Positions 8,061 through 18,302 of a DNA stretch of 62,148 nucleotides are shown in pieces; position 1 is the stretch's first letter, and each line of letters opens with the position of its first letter. Origin of the DNA: Betaproteobacteria bacterium. Its GTDB lineage: Bacteria; Pseudomonadota; Gammaproteobacteria; Burkholderiales; Burkholderiaceae_C. The DNA lies in assembly GCA_025356445.1 (NCBI GenBank), contig JANXSZ010000022.1, positions 1-62,148 of the forward strand, written 5' to 3'. A model generated the notes under the pieces. That model searched no databases. It saw only the letters and a list, made by a program, of their open reading frames with translations, and had not been told where the DNA came from. The translations under genes were made by a program, and so were the position numbers.

Positions 8061-9200
8061 ATGAACACCAACACCCCCTCACCCCCACAAGCCCAACCAC
8101 CTGAATCCGCGCAAGGTGCCCTCACAGGCATCCGCGTGATCGACCTTTCCCGCATCCTGGGTGGCCCCTACTGCGGCCAAATTTTGGGCGACCACGGTGC
8201 CGATGTGCTGAAGGTCGAGCCGCCACAAGGTGACGACACCCGCACCTGGGGGCCACCCTTCAACAAAGACGGCGTGGCCTCGTACTACCACGGGCTGAAC
8301 CGCAACAAGCTGGGGATGCGGTTGGATTTGGCCGATACCGCAGGCCGCGAGGTGCTGATGGGCCTGTTGGCAGGCGCTGACGTGCTGATCGAAAACTTCA
8401 AAACCGGCACGATGGAACGCTGGGGGCTGGGTTACGACACGCTCGCACAGCGCTTCCCACGGCTGGTGCATTGCCGCGTCAGTGGCTTCGGTGCCGATGG
8501 CCCGCTGGGCGGTCTGGCCGGGTACGACGCCGCCGTGCAGGCCATGACCGGCCTGATGAGCGTGAACGGGGAAGTCGGTGGCGATGCCCTGCGTGTGGGT
8601 TTGCCCATTGTGGACATGGTAACGGGCCTGAACGCCGCACTGGGTGTGCTATTGGCGCTACAAGAACGAGAGCGCAGCGGACGCGGCCAGTTCATCGAGT
8701 CCAGCCTCTACGACAACGGCCTCTCGCTGCTGCACCCGCACGCGGCCAACTGGTTCATGAACGGCAAGACCCCAGGCCGCACCGGCAATGCCCACCCCAA
8801 CATTTACCCTTACGACGCCTTCAACACCCGCACCGTGCCTGTGTTTCTGGCCGTGGGCAATGACCGGCAGTTTCGCCTGATGTGCGATCTCTTGAAGGCC
8901 GATCACCTCAGCAATGAGGCCTGCTACACCACGGCAGGTGGGCGCTCGCTCAACCGGGTAGAACTGCGCGCCCAGCTGGAAGCCCTGTTCAGCCCCCTGG
9001 ACGGCAACACCCTGGCGCAAGACCTGATGGATGTGGGCGTGCCCTGTGCGCCCGTGCTCTCTGTGGCAGACGCTTTGCAGCACCCGCACACCGCCCACCG
9101 TGAGATGGTGGTCAAGATCGGTGACGGCTACACCGGCGTCGGCTCCCCCATCAAACTCAGCCGCACACCGGCCAGCTACCGCCACGCGCCACCTGCCTAA
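8061..9200 (+). CDS. CaiB/BaiF family (class III) CoA-transferase, candidate glutarate CoA-transferase
   Basis: The 379-residue protein is a class III CoA-transferase: the N-terminal GIRVIDLSRILGGPYCGQIL, GADVLKVEPPQGDDTRTW, the DVLIENFKTGTMERWGLGYD block, and the Asp of GYDAAVQAMTGLMSVNG, which corresponds to the catalytic aspartate forming the anhydride/CoA-thioester intermediate. It moves CoA between acids. It sits 31 bases after a Bug receptor and just before glutaryl-CoA dehydrogenase, so activation of glutarate (as in mammalian SUGCT-type enzymes) is the likeliest role. That substrate is inferred from context. Confidence 0.9.
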   Translation: MNTNTPSPPQAQPPESAQGALTGIRVIDLSRILGGPYCGQILGDHGADVLKVEPPQGDDTRTWGPPFNKDGVASYYHGLNRNKLGMRLDLADTAGREVLMGLLAGADVLIENFKTGTMERWGLGYDTLAQRFPRLVHCRVSGFGADGPLGGLAGYDAAVQAMTGLMSVNGEVGGDALRVGLPIVDMVTGLNAALGVLLALQERERSGRGQFIESSLYDNGLSLLHPHAANWFMNGKTPGRTGNAHPNIYPYDAFNTRTVPVFLAVGNDRQFRLMCDLLKADHLSNEACYTTAGGRSLNRVELRAQLEALFSPLDGNTLAQDLMDVGVPCAPVLSVADALQHPHTAHREMVVKIGDGYTGVGSPIKLSRTPASYRHAPPA

Positions 9201-9290
9201 ACCTGAGTGACAGCGCCCGCAGTTTCCCCCCGTAAACTTGACACCAACATCCTTTTTCACTTCCCCTTTCACCCCCTAGGAGACTCCGCA

Positions 9291-10487
9291 ATGAAACCCA
9301 CTTTCCAATGGCAAGACCCCTTCATGCTCTCAGAGCAGCTTAACGAGGACGAGCGTGCCATCGTCGATGCCGCCTATACCTTCTGCCAGGAAAAACTGCA
9401 GACCCGCGTGCTGATGGCCGCCCGGCATGAAAAGTTTGACCGCGAGATCATGAACGAAGCTGGTGCCATGGGCTTTTTAGGCTCCACCATCGAGGGCTAC
9501 GGCTGCGCAGGCTTGAGCTACGTGGCCTATGGCTTGATCGCCCGCGAAGTTGAGCGTGTGGACAGCGGCTACCGCAGCGCCATCAGCGTACAAAGTTCGC
9601 TGGTGATGCATCCCATCCACGCCTACGGCTCCGAAGCACAGCGCCAAAAATACCTGCCCAAACTCGCCACCGGCGAATGGGTAGGCTGCTTCGGCTTGAC
9701 CGAACCCAACCACGGCTCTGACCCGGCCAGCATGTTGACGCGCGCCAAACCGGTGGACGGCGGCTTCATCGTCAAGGGTGCCAAGATGTGGATCACCAAT
9801 GCGCCCATCGCTGACGTGTTCGTGGTCTGGGCGAAGCTGGAAGACCCAGACGGCAAAGTCGGTGGCCAAGAAAGCATCCGTGGCTTCGTGCTGGAAAAAG
9901 GCATGAAGGGCCTCACCGCGCCCAAGATCGAAGGCAAGATGAGCCTGCGTGCCAGCATCACCGGCGAAATCGTGATGGACGATGTGTTCGTGCCCGAAGC
10001 CAACCTGCTGCCCAACGTCTCAGGCCTCAAAGGCCCGTTCGGTTGCTTGAACAAAGCCCGCTACGGCATCGCCTGGGGAGCCCTGGGTGCCGCCGAAGAC
10101 TGCTGGACACGTGCCCGCCAGTACACGCTGGACCGCGTGCAGTTTGGCCGCCCCTTGGCCCAAAACCAGTTGATCCAAAAGAAGCTGGCCGACATGCAAA
10201 CCGAAATTGCGCTGGGCTTGCAAGGCTGCCTGCGCGTAGGCCGCTTGATGGACGAAGGCAAGGCCGTACCCGAGATGATTTCACTCATCAAACGCAACAG
10301 CTGCGGCAAAGCCCTGGACGTGGCCCGCATGGCGCGTGACATGCACGGCGGCAATGGCATCCACGACGAATACCACGTCATCCGCCACATGATTAACCTG
10401 GAAACAGTGAACACCTACGAAGGCACGCATGACGTTCACGCGTTGATCCTGGGTCGGGCGCAGACGGGGTTGCAGGCGTTTTATTGA
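9291..10487 (+). CDS. gcdH: Glutaryl-CoA dehydrogenase
   Basis: The start at 9291 was chosen for its AGGAGA site (9279-9284) and because the protein then begins [20 protein letters not shown], the usual N-terminus of bacterial GcdH. The product is 398 residues. Diagnostic segments are [52 protein letters not shown] and the C-terminal [20 protein letters not shown] with the catalytic Glu. The FAD enzyme oxidises and decarboxylates glutaryl-CoA to crotonyl-CoA, linking lysine, tryptophan and aromatic breakdown to beta-oxidation. It is the last gene of the operon from 5258, with the CaiB transferase probably supplying glutaryl-CoA. Confidence 0.94.
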   Translation: MKPTFQWQDPFMLSEQLNEDERAIVDAAYTFCQEKLQTRVLMAARHEKFDREIMNEAGAMGFLGSTIEGYGCAGLSYVAYGLIAREVERVDSGYRSAISVQSSLVMHPIHAYGSEAQRQKYLPKLATGEWVGCFGLTEPNHGSDPASMLTRAKPVDGGFIVKGAKMWITNAPIADVFVVWAKLEDPDGKVGGQESIRGFVLEKGMKGLTAPKIEGKMSLRASITGEIVMDDVFVPEANLLPNVSGLKGPFGCLNKARYGIAWGALGAAEDCWTRARQYTLDRVQFGRPLAQNQLIQKKLADMQTEIALGLQGCLRVGRLMDEGKAVPEMISLIKRNSCGKALDVARMARDMHGGNGIHDEYHVIRHMINLETVNTYEGTHDVHALILGRAQTGLQAFY

Positions 10488-10526
10488 TTAAAACAGCTGG
10501 TAGAGCTCACCAAGTGGTCGCTAATA

Positions 10527-10543
10527 GCTATTGTTTTAATAGC
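10527..10543. repeat. 17-base palindromic element, intergenic copy
   Basis: GCTATT-GTTTT-AATAGC is a perfect 6-bp inverted repeat with a 5-base loop, 40 bases after the gcdH stop. Size and ends match the other copies in this window. It could act as a weak hairpin between operons; no T-run follows, so I do not call it a terminator. Confidence 0.65.
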
Positions 10544-10604
10544 AAATACGGGTAATACGGTTCTAGGCCATTCGGTAAAGACCGAGACAGGTACGGGCAA
10601 GTTA

Positions 10605-10634
10605 TTGACTGGGATTGGCAATCCCAGTTATATT
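10605..10634 (+). promoter_or_regulatory. Sigma-70-type promoter of the TetR gene
   Basis: TTGACT at 10605-10610 and TATATT at 10629-10634 are separated by 18 bases. The predicted transcript would start near 10641, about 17 bases before the ATG at 10658. No Shine-Dalgarno sequence is seen in that short leader, so initiation may be close to leaderless. Confidence 0.65.
10608..10628. promoter_or_regulatory. Perfect inverted repeat inside the promoter spacer, probable TetR operator
   Basis: ACTGGGATT-GGC-AATCCCAGT is a perfect 9-bp inverted repeat with a 3-base centre. It fills the spacer between the -35 and -10 boxes of the promoter at 10605-10634, the classic place for repression. A second, imperfect palindrome (ACTAAC-CA-GTCAGT, 10635-10648) overlaps the likely transcription start and resembles sites of efflux-linked TetR regulators. 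Confidence 0.7.
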
Positions 10635-10657
10635 ACTAACCAGTCAGTCATTACCGT

Positions 10658-11314
10658 ATGCACCTGCTCAAACAAAAAATCGAAGAAGTCTGCGCCAAGC
10701 GCAAACGCCGTAAAGAAGCTCGCCCCGGCGAATTGTTGGAAGCGGCGTTGGATTTGTTCGTCGAACGAGGTTTTGCCGCCACCCGCGCCGACGACGTGGC
10801 TGCGCGGGCGGGGGTTTCCAAAGGCACGCTGTTCCTCTACTTTGGCAGCAAAGAAGAGCTCTTCAAAGCCGTGGTGCGCGAAAATATTTCAGGCCGGTTC
10901 AGGCTGTGGAATACCGAGTTTGAGACGTTTGAAGGCAGCACCCCCGATATGCTGCGCTACGCCATGAACGCATGGTGGACCAATGTCGGGGCGACCAAGG
11001 CATCGGGCATAACCAAGCTGATGATGAGTGAAGCCGGCAACTTCCCCGAGCTCGCCGCCTTTTACCAAGACGAAGTGATTCGCCCAGGCAATGCGTTGAT
11101 TCGCCGCATCCTGCAACGCGGCATTGACCGGGGCGAATTCCGCGCCATCAACATTGAATATGGCATCTACAGCGTGCTGACACCGATGATGTTCCTCACG
11201 ATGTGGAAGCATTCCATGGGCGCATGTGCAGAGCAAGGTTTCGAGCTGGTGCCTGAGGACTACATCGCCGCGCAGCTGGACACACTGCTTGGCGGGCTTT
11301 GTACCAAGCCTTAA
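10658..11314 (+). CDS. TetR/AcrR-family regulator of the adjacent RND efflux genes
   Basis: The 218-residue protein has the TetR helix-turn-helix (about 22-68; LDLFVERGFAATRADDVAAR then AGVSKGTLFLYFGSKEELFK) followed by an all-helical ligand domain with the TetR_C-type segment around TKLMMSEAGNFPELAAFY. It is the first gene before an HlyD/RND pair, 79 bases upstream of the adaptor. It therefore probably represses the pump and itself through the palindromes at 10608-10648, released by a toxic compound. The basic N-terminus (KRKRRKEARPGE) is usual in this subgroup. Confidence 0.92.
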   Translation: MHLLKQKIEEVCAKRKRRKEARPGELLEAALDLFVERGFAATRADDVAARAGVSKGTLFLYFGSKEELFKAVVRENISGRFRLWNTEFETFEGSTPDMLRYAMNAWWTNVGATKASGITKLMMSEAGNFPELAAFYQDEVIRPGNALIRRILQRGIDRGEFRAINIEYGIYSVLTPMMFLTMWKHSMGACAEQGFELVPEDYIAAQLDTLLGGLCTKP

Positions 11315-11393
11315 GCCCCCAGAAGCAAATCACTTCGCGCCATTCGCCATTCGTTATTCATAACCCTGACAAAAAAACAAGAGACACATCACC

Positions 11394-12542
11394 ATGAAGC
11401 GTTGGATCAAGTGGATTATTGCGATCATCGTTATCGCAGCGATTGCCGTGGGTGTGGCACGCGCGCTTGCGGCCCGTAAGGCACAGCAGCAAGCTGTGGT
11501 GCAAGCCACGCAGACCAAGACCCAAACGGTGATCGAACTGGCCAACTCGGATGTGCTGAAAGCCACGGTCCATGAATTGGCGCAAGGCCTGCCGATTTCA
11601 GGCTCACTGAAAGCCGTCAATACCGCCGTGGTGAAAGCCAAGGTAGCAGGTGAACTCAAGGGTCTGACCTTGCGCGAAGGGGATGCCGTCAAAGCAGGTC
11701 AAGTGATAGGCACAGTAGACACCACGGAGTACCAAGCCCGCGTCAACCAGGCCCAGCGCCAAGCCAGTGCCGCCAAAACCCAGATCGACATTGCCCAGCG
11801 CCAATACGACAACAACAAGGCTTTGGTCGACCAGGGCTTTATCTCCAAAACTGCGCTGGACACCTCACTGGCCACGCTCGAAGGTGCCAAAGCGTCGTAT
11901 GAAGCAGCCTCTGCAGGGGCCGATGTGGCCCGTAAATCCCTTGACGACGCGGTGTTGCGTGCGCCGATTTCGGGCTTTGTCTCCCAGCGCCTCACCCAAC
12001 CGGGCGAGCGTGTCGCGATTGACGCCAAAATCATTGAAATTACCGACCTTGGCCGCCTGGAACTGGAAGCCAGCCTGAGCGCCGCCGACTCTATGGCCGT
12101 GCGCCTGGGACAAACCGCTGCATTGCAAATTGAGGGCAACGCCAACACCGCCCCTGTGACCGCCCGCGTGGTACGTATCAACCCCAGCGCCCAAACCGGT
12201 AGCCGCAGCGTGCTGGTCTACCTGAGCATTGACCAACCTACCGGCCTGCGCCAGGGCTTGTTTGCCCAAGGTACTTTAGGTACGGCAAACACCTCGCTAC
12301 TGGCCGTACCTGTCAACGCCGTGCGCACTGACAAGCCTGCGCCTTATGTGCAGGTGGTGGAAGACGGCAAAGTCATCCATAAATCCGTCGAAATGGGCCT
12401 GCGTGGCACCGACAGCAAAGCGCCGGATGCCCCTGCCTTGATGGCGGTGAAGGGACTGAATGAAGGCGCAACCGTCATCAGTGGTGCATTGGGGAGCCTG
12501 CGCGAAGGCACCTTGGTGAAATTCACGGCGAGCGCAAAGTAA
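11394..12542 (+). CDS. RND efflux periplasmic adaptor (membrane fusion protein)
   Basis: The 382-residue protein has an N-terminal membrane anchor (MKRWIKWIIAIIVIAAIAVG) followed by the lipoyl/hairpin pattern of HlyD/AcrA adaptors: VKAKVAGELKGLTLREGDAV (lipoyl half), a coiled-coil hairpin (about 105-185; QAQRQASAAKTQIDIAQRQY), VLRAPISGFVSQR (second lipoyl half), then beta-barrel and membrane-proximal domains. It bridges the inner-membrane pump and the outer-membrane channel. It lies 4 bases before the pump gene. The anchor is a transmembrane helix rather than a lipobox. Confidence 0.93.
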   Translation: MKRWIKWIIAIIVIAAIAVGVARALAARKAQQQAVVQATQTKTQTVIELANSDVLKATVHELAQGLPISGSLKAVNTAVVKAKVAGELKGLTLREGDAVKAGQVIGTVDTTEYQARVNQAQRQASAAKTQIDIAQRQYDNNKALVDQGFISKTALDTSLATLEGAKASYEAASAGADVARKSLDDAVLRAPISGFVSQRLTQPGERVAIDAKIIEITDLGRLELEASLSAADSMAVRLGQTAALQIEGNANTAPVTARVVRINPSAQTGSRSVLVYLSIDQPTGLRQGLFAQGTLGTANTSLLAVPVNAVRTDKPAPYVQVVEDGKVIHKSVEMGLRGTDSKAPDAPALMAVKGLNEGATVISGALGSLREGTLVKFTASAK

Positions 12543-12546
12543 ACCT

Positions 12547-15500
12547 ATGTGGTTCACCCAAGTCAGCCTGAAGAACCCCGTTTTTGCCACCATGGTGATG
12601 CTCGCCTTGGTGGTACTGGGGTTGTTCTCTTACCAGCGCCTGCAAGTCGATCAGTTTCCGAACATCGACTTCCCCATCGTCGTTATCACGACCGAATACC
12701 CTGGCGCTTCGCCTGAAATCATTGAAAGCGAAGTCACCAAAAAGGTGGAAGAAGGCGTCAATTCGATTGCCGGTATCAACGCCCTGACTTCGCGCAGCTA
12801 CGAAGGCACCTCGGTTGTCATCATTGAATTCCAGCTGACGGTGGACGGCCGCAAAGCCGCTGAGGATGTGCGCGAAAAGATCGCCTCCATACGCCCCACC
12901 TTTCGCGATGAGGTGAAAGACCCTCGCGTGCTCCGCTTTGACCCTGCCGCCAAAGCCATTTGGTCGATCTCGGTGCTGCCACCGCCAGTGAATGCGGCCA
13001 CTGGGGCACCAGCCATGGACGCTGTCGCCTTGACCAACTGGGCCGACCAGATTCTCAAAAAACGCTTAGAGAACGTGCGTGGCGTCGGCTCAGTCACGCT
13101 GGTGGGTGGCACCAAACGCGAAATCAACATCTACCTGAATCCGCAGGCGATGGAAGCGCTGGGCGTGACGGCAGACCAAGTCGTCAACGCCGTCAAAGGC
13201 GAAAACCAGGACTTGCCTGTAGGGGCCATTCGCTCGCTGCAATCCGAGCGCGTGGTGCAGATCGCCGCCCGCATGAAGCGGCCCGAAGACTTCAACGATA
13301 TCATCGTCACCCGCAAAAATGGCGTGGCGGTACGCATCAACCAAGTGGCACGGGTGGCCGACGGTGCACAGGAAATCGACAGCCTGGCGCTTTACAACGG
13401 CCAGCGCACCCTGCTGCTGACGGTGCAAAAGGCGCAAGACGAAAACACCATTGAAGTCGTCGATGCACTGAATGCGGCCATCACCACCATCACGCCACAG
13501 TTACCTCCCGGCGTGCGCCTGGAATCCATCACCGACGGCTCTCGCTCGATCCGTGTGTCAGTGGACAACGTACGCCGCACACTGATCGAAGGCGCAGGCT
13601 TGACGGTGCTGATCGTGTTCTTGTTCCTGAACTCATGGCGTTCCACCGTCATCACGGGCCTGACGCTGCCGATTTCCATCATTGGCACCTTTTTGTTCAT
13701 GAACATGTTTGGCTTCACCATCAACATGATCACGCTGATGGCTTTGTCGCTGTGCGTGGGTTTGCTGATTGACGATGCGATTGTGGTGCGTGAAAACATC
13801 GTGCGCCATGTGCAAATGGGCAAACTGCCCTACGACGCGGCGATGGACGGCACCAAAGAAATTGGCTTGGCCGTGCTGGCCACCACCTTCTCCATCGTTG
13901 CCGTGTTCATGCCGATTGGCTTCATGGGCGGAATCATCGGCAAGTTCTTTCACCAATTCGGTATCACCATCGTGGCATCGGTGATGATTTCGATGTTCGT
14001 CAGTTTCACGCTTGACCCCATGCTCTCCAGCATTTGGCATGACCCCAGCATCGACAACCACGGCAAGCGTGGGCCACCCGTCACGTTTTATGACAAAACC
14101 ATTGGTCGCGTGACCGGCTTGTTTGACAGCGCCACAGATTCGCTGGCCGAGGGCTACCAAAACATCTTGCGCTGGTCGCTCAAACACAAACTGGTGACGG
14201 TACTGCTGTCCGTGGTGATTTTTGTAGTGAGTATTTTCATGGTGCCCTTGCTGGGTACCGAATTCGTGCCCAAGGCTGATTTCTCTGAAACCTCAGTGAG
14301 TTTCTACACTCCTGTGGGTTCCTCGCTGGAAGTGACTGAGGCCAAATCCAAACAGGTCGAAGCCATCATCCGCGAATTCCCTGAAGTGCGGTACACGCTG
14401 GCCACGATCAACACCGGCAACGCAGCGGGCAAGATGTACGCCAGCGTTTATGTGCGCATGGTGGACCGCAAGCTTCGCAGCCGCAGCGTAGACCAGATGT
14501 CCGCCGCGCTGCGTGACCGCCTCCAACAGGTGCCTGGCATCACCGTGACCCATGCGGGTTTGCTGGACGCCGTGGGTGGCAACAAGCAGGTGGAATTCTC
14601 GCTGCAAGGCCCCGACACCAAAGAGCTGGAACGCTTGGCCAAAATGGTGATGGATAAAGTTCGGCCCATACCCGGTTTGGTGGATCTGGATTCCAGCGTG
14701 AAAGCCGCCAAACCCACGATCGACATTGACGTGAAACGCGACGTGGCCAGCGATTTGGGCCTCAGCGTAGCCCAAATTGGCAGCCAGCTGCGCACACTGG
14801 TGGCCGGTCAAACGGTCGGTAACTGGCGAGCCTCTGACGACCAAACCTACGATGTGAACGTGCGCCTCGCCCCCGATGCCCGCAACGCCCCGCAAGACCT
14901 GGACCGCCTGCCTTTCACTGTGGGCGCCAATGCCGATGGCTCCTCACGCATTGTGCGGGTGAACCAGATTGCCAACGTGCGCGAATCCACCGGCTCCAAC
15001 CAGATCAACCGCCGCGATTTGACCCGAGAGGTCGCCATCAACGCGAACGTCTACGCCCGTTCCGCCGGTGAAGTGTCCAACGACATCAAGGCCGTGATGG
15101 AAGGCATACAGCTGCCACCGGGCTACAGCTTCCAGTTCAGCGGCAGCACCAAAAATATGGCCGAATCGTTCGGGTATGCCGTATCGGCGCTGGCACTTGC
15201 TGTCATTTTTATCTACATGATCCTGGCCAGCCAGTTCAAAAGCTTCCTGCAACCGCTGGCACTGATGACGGCCCTGCCCTTGACCTTGATCGGCGTGGTG
15301 CTGGCGCTGCTGATGTTCCGCTCCACGCTGTCCATGTTCTCGGTGATTGGCGTGGTGATGCTGATGGGTTTGGTCACCAAAAACGCGATTTTGCTGGTGG
15401 ACTTTGCCATCCGCTCGCGGGAATTCACGCAAGCGGCGGATGGCTCGCATCTGCCCGGCCTGCCTCGCAACGAAGCCCTGCTGCTGGCCGCCAAAGTACG

Positions 15501-15741
15501 GTTGCGCCCAATTTTGATGACCACGCTGGCGATGATTTTTGGCATGGTGCCACTGGCTTTTGCCATCACCGAAGGCTCTGAGCAGCGCGCACCCATGGGT
15601 CAGGCTGTGATTGGTGGCGTCATCACCTCCTCGCTGCTGACCTTGGTGGTCGTGCCGGTGGTGTACTGCTATATGGACGACTTGGCCAACTGGTTCAAAA
15701 GCAAATTGGGTGGCAGCCCTAAAATTCACACCTTGTCCTGA
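12547..15741 (+). CDS. HAE1-type RND multidrug efflux permease
   Basis: The 1064-residue protein has full RND architecture: TM1 ([20 protein letters not shown]), a first periplasmic loop (about 40-340), TM2-7, a second loop (about 570-870) and TM8-12. The proton-relay residues of drug exporters are present: the Asp pair in [14 protein letters not shown] (TM4) and the Lys in [14 protein letters not shown] (TM10). It exports amphipathic compounds from the periplasm using the proton gradient. Partners are the adaptor immediately upstream and, probably, the TolC-like protein at 16850. The substrate range cannot be deduced. Confidence 0.95.
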   Translation: MWFTQVSLKNPVFATMVMLALVVLGLFSYQRLQVDQFPNIDFPIVVITTEYPGASPEIIESEVTKKVEEGVNSIAGINALTSRSYEGTSVVIIEFQLTVDGRKAAEDVREKIASIRPTFRDEVKDPRVLRFDPAAKAIWSISVLPPPVNAATGAPAMDAVALTNWADQILKKRLENVRGVGSVTLVGGTKREINIYLNPQAMEALGVTADQVVNAVKGENQDLPVGAIRSLQSERVVQIAARMKRPEDFNDIIVTRKNGVAVRINQVARVADGAQEIDSLALYNGQRTLLLTVQKAQDENTIEVVDALNAAITTITPQLPPGVRLESITDGSRSIRVSVDNVRRTLIEGAGLTVLIVFLFLNSWRSTVITGLTLPISIIGTFLFMNMFGFTINMITLMALSLCVGLLIDDAIVVRENIVRHVQMGKLPYDAAMDGTKEIGLAVLATTFSIVAVFMPIGFMGGIIGKFFHQFGITIVASVMISMFVSFTLDPMLSSIWHDPSIDNHGKRGPPVTFYDKTIGRVTGLFDSATDSLAEGYQNILRWSLKHKLVTVLLSVVIFVVSIFMVPLLGTEFVPKADFSETSVSFYTPVGSSLEVTEAKSKQVEAIIREFPEVRYTLATINTGNAAGKMYASVYVRMVDRKLRSRSVDQMSAALRDRLQQVPGITVTHAGLLDAVGGNKQVEFSLQGPDTKELERLAKMVMDKVRPIPGLVDLDSSVKAAKPTIDIDVKRDVASDLGLSVAQIGSQLRTLVAGQTVGNWRASDDQTYDVNVRLAPDARNAPQDLDRLPFTVGANADGSSRIVRVNQIANVRESTGSNQINRRDLTREVAINANVYARSAGEVSNDIKAVMEGIQLPPGYSFQFSGSTKNMAESFGYAVSALALAVIFIYMILASQFKSFLQPLALMTALPLTLIGVVLALLMFRSTLSMFSVIGVVMLMGLVTKNAILLVDFAIRSREFTQAADGSHLPGLPRNEALLLAAKVRLRPILMTTLAMIFGMVPLAFAITEGSEQRAPMGQAVIGGVITSSLLTLVVVPVVYCYMDDLANWFKSKLGGSPKIHTLS

Positions 15742-15774
15742 CTACCGACACCCCCTGACACCGAGAACACCCCC

Positions 15775-16428
15775 ATGAACATCGAACAAGCCCGCTTCAA
15801 CATGATCGAGCAGCAAATCCGCCCCTGGGATGTGCTGGATGCTGACATTTTGGCCATGCTTTCCGCCGTTAAGCGTGAAGCTTTTGTGCCCCTGGCCCAC
15901 AAAGCCCTGGCATTTGTGGACACTGAGTTACCTTTGGGTGACGGCCAGTTCATGCTGTCACCCAAGCTGGAAGCCCGCTTGGTTCACGATCTGAAGGTGC
16001 AGAAAAACGAACGCGTGCTGGAAATCGGTACAGGCTCCGGCTACATGGCCGCCTTGCTGGGCAGCCGGGCCGCACAAGTGTTGTCTCTAGAAATCAAACC
16101 CGCTTTGGTGGACTTTGCCAAGAGCAACCTGCACAACGCGGGCATCAGCAACGTGGAAGTGCGCTGCGCTGATGCGTCCAAAGACGCGGATGTGTTGGGC
16201 AACTTTGACGTGATTTTGCTCAGCGGCTCCGTTGCCAGTGTGCCGTCCACCCTGTTGAACCTGCTCAAACCTGGTGGACGCCTTGCCGCCATCGTTGGTG
16301 ACGAACCCGTGATGCGTGCTCATTTTGTGACCCGCACCGGCGACAAAACCTTTGAGACACGCCAGCCCTGGGACACCATTGCGCCGCGTTTGCTGAACTT
16401 CCCTGAACCTTCACATTTCAGTTTCTGA
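15775..16428 (+). CDS. pcm: Protein-L-isoaspartate O-methyltransferase family protein
   Basis: The 217-residue protein starts ARFNMIEQQIRPWDVLD, the N-terminus typical of the Burkholderiales Pcm-like methyltransferases. It has the SAM-binding motif RVLEIGTGSGYMAALLGSRA (about 82-102) and VLSLEIKPALVDFAK. Pcm methylates isoaspartyl residues in damaged proteins to start their repair. The order pcm-rhodanese-tolC is frequent in betaproteobacteria. The next gene starts 2 bases after its stop. True isoaspartyl activity is inferred from family; a different methyl acceptor is possible. Confidence 0.88.
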   Translation: MNIEQARFNMIEQQIRPWDVLDADILAMLSAVKREAFVPLAHKALAFVDTELPLGDGQFMLSPKLEARLVHDLKVQKNERVLEIGTGSGYMAALLGSRAAQVLSLEIKPALVDFAKSNLHNAGISNVEVRCADASKDADVLGNFDVILLSGSVASVPSTLLNLLKPGGRLAAIVGDEPVMRAHFVTRTGDKTFETRQPWDTIAPRLLNFPEPSHFSF

Positions 16429-16430
16429 TC

Positions 16431-16784
16431 ATGATTGACCACATCAACCCCTCAGCCCTGCCCGCTTGGCTGAGCGCAAACACCACCTCGGGCAACCCCG
16501 TGGTGCTCGACGTGCGCGAACCCTGGGAACTCCAGACCGCAGCCGTCAAGCCCACCGACGCCATCAGCGGATTCACGCTCATCAGCATTCCCATGCGTGA
16601 TGTGCCCTCCCGTCTGGGCGAACTCGATGCCCAGCAACCCATCGCTTGCCTGTGTCACCACGGCGCGCGCAGCCTGCAAGTCGCTAATTTCTTGGTGCAA
16701 AACGGTTTCAGCAACGTCGTGAATATCAGCGGTGGCATTGCCAGCTGGGCTGACGAGTTGGACTCGACCATTGCGCAATACTGA
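16431..16784 (+). CDS. Single-domain rhodanese-like sulfurtransferase
   Basis: The 117-residue protein is one rhodanese domain: VVLDVREPWELQTAA (CH2A-like), SIPMRDVPSRLGELD, and the active-site loop CLCHHGARSLQVANFL with Cys-x-x-Gly-x-Arg geometry, then VVNISGGIASWADELD. The catalytic Cys is present, so sulfur transfer is likely. It is cytoplasmic (no signal). It is cotranscribed with pcm (2-base gap) and sits upstream of the tolC-like gene. Confidence 0.92.
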   Translation: MIDHINPSALPAWLSANTTSGNPVVLDVREPWELQTAAVKPTDAISGFTLISIPMRDVPSRLGELDAQQPIACLCHHGARSLQVANFLVQNGFSNVVNISGGIASWADELDSTIAQY

Positions 16785-16849
16785 GTTTTTGAGTTAATCC
16801 CCCCGCAGCCTGCTGGTTTGGCTGTCTCTGTCCCCACTCTAGGAAGCGT

Positions 16850-18199
16850 ATGAGCCTGTTTCGCCGTCTGCCGCTATTCACAGCACTGTGTGCCGCACTG
16901 CCCCTGTTCGCTCAGGCCCAAAGCTTGGTGGAGGTGTACGAATCCGCCCGCGCATACGACGCCACGTTCCAGTCGGCGCGCAGCCAGTTTGATGCGAACC
17001 AAACCAAAGCGGAGCAAGCCCGCGCTGGATTGCTTCCCAATGTGGGTCTGGCGGCTTCTGCACAACGCTCTCAGTTGAAGGTATTCCCGGATTTGGGTGG
17101 CTCAGCTGCCAACGTAGACCGTATTTTTGGCTCTAAAAGTGCCACCGTCAGTGCCAGCCAGCCGCTGTACCGCCCGGCCAACGTAGCCCAGTACAAGCAA
17201 GGTGTGAAGCAAGTGGAACTGGCCGACGCGCAACTGTTGGCCGCCGAGCAAGACCTGCTGATCCGCGTGAGCCAAGCTTACTTTGACGTGCTGGCCTCGA
17301 AAGACAGCCTGACCTTCATCAAAGCCCAAAAAGCCGCCGTGGCCGAACAGCTCGCGTTTGCCAAACGCAACTTCGAGGTGGGTACCTCCACCATCACCGA
17401 CACCCGCGAAGCCCAAGCCCGCTATGACCTGGTTATTGCCCAGGAAATTGCCGCTGACAACGACTTGCGCGTCAAAAAAATAGCCCTCGATCAGTTGGTG
17501 GGCAAACCCAGTACCGAACCCAAGCCTTTGGCAGGCGTCATCGCCCTGCCTGCCTTGTTGCCTGAGGAGGTGAACACCTGGGTAGAGCTGTCGCAAGCCC
17601 AGCACCCCAGCATCAAGCAGGCTCAAATCGCACTGGATGTGGCTGAGCTGGAAACCCAAAAAGCCGAAGCAGGCCATAAGCCTACCGTAGACTTGGTGGG
17701 CAGCTACACCGGTACCCGCAATGACAACGGCACCTCAACCTCAGGCATCTCATCGGTAGGCTCCAAGGTGTACATCGGCACCGTAGGCGTGAACGTCAAC
17801 ATCCCGCTGTTTGCGGGTTTTGCGACCCAAGGCCGGATCAAAGAAACCCTGGCGCTGGAAGACAAAGCCCGTAACGATCTCGAAGGAGCCCGCCGTGCTG
17901 TCGCCCAAGGCACACGCACCGCCTACTTTGGCGTCGTCTCTGGCCAAGGCCAGGTCAAGGCACTGGAGGCCGCAGAAGCCTCCAGCCAAAGCGCCCTGGA
18001 AGCCAACCAGCTTGGCTACCGCGTGGGTGTGCGCATCAACATCGACGTGCTGAACGCCCAAAGCCAGTTGTTCCAAACCAAGCGCGATCTGGCCAAAGCC
18101 CGGTATGACGTGCTGGTAGGGGGGTTAAAGCTGCGTCAAGCCAATGGCACACTGCAAGCGCAAGACTTGAGCGTGGTGAACGGTTTGCTGGCACAGTAA
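16850..18199 (+). CDS. TolC-family type I secretion/efflux outer-membrane channel
   Basis: The 449-residue protein has a signal peptide (MSLFRRLPLFTALCAALPLF, cleavage after AQA) and two internally similar TolC halves with helical segments such as FDANQTKAEQARAGLLPNVG and GYRVGVRINIDVLNAQSQLF. An AGGAAG site precedes the ATG. It forms the outer-membrane duct for tripartite pumps or type I secretion. It lies 1.1 kb after the RND permease, separated by pcm and the rhodanese, so it probably serves that pump and perhaps others. Confidence 0.93.
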   Translation: MSLFRRLPLFTALCAALPLFAQAQSLVEVYESARAYDATFQSARSQFDANQTKAEQARAGLLPNVGLAASAQRSQLKVFPDLGGSAANVDRIFGSKSATVSASQPLYRPANVAQYKQGVKQVELADAQLLAAEQDLLIRVSQAYFDVLASKDSLTFIKAQKAAVAEQLAFAKRNFEVGTSTITDTREAQARYDLVIAQEIAADNDLRVKKIALDQLVGKPSTEPKPLAGVIALPALLPEEVNTWVELSQAQHPSIKQAQIALDVAELETQKAEAGHKPTVDLVGSYTGTRNDNGTSTSGISSVGSKVYIGTVGVNVNIPLFAGFATQGRIKETLALEDKARNDLEGARRAVAQGTRTAYFGVVSGQGQVKALEAAEASSQSALEANQLGYRVGVRINIDVLNAQSQLFQTKRDLAKARYDVLVGGLKLRQANGTLQAQDLSVVNGLLAQ

Positions 18200-18302
18200 G
18201 CCTGCACGCGCTTGCACGCTTTTTTCAAAATTTCCGTCCTTTGCGCTACCACTGTGCAATGCGCAGGGACAGCGATGTGATGGTGTCAGCGTCCAGCAGT
18301 GC

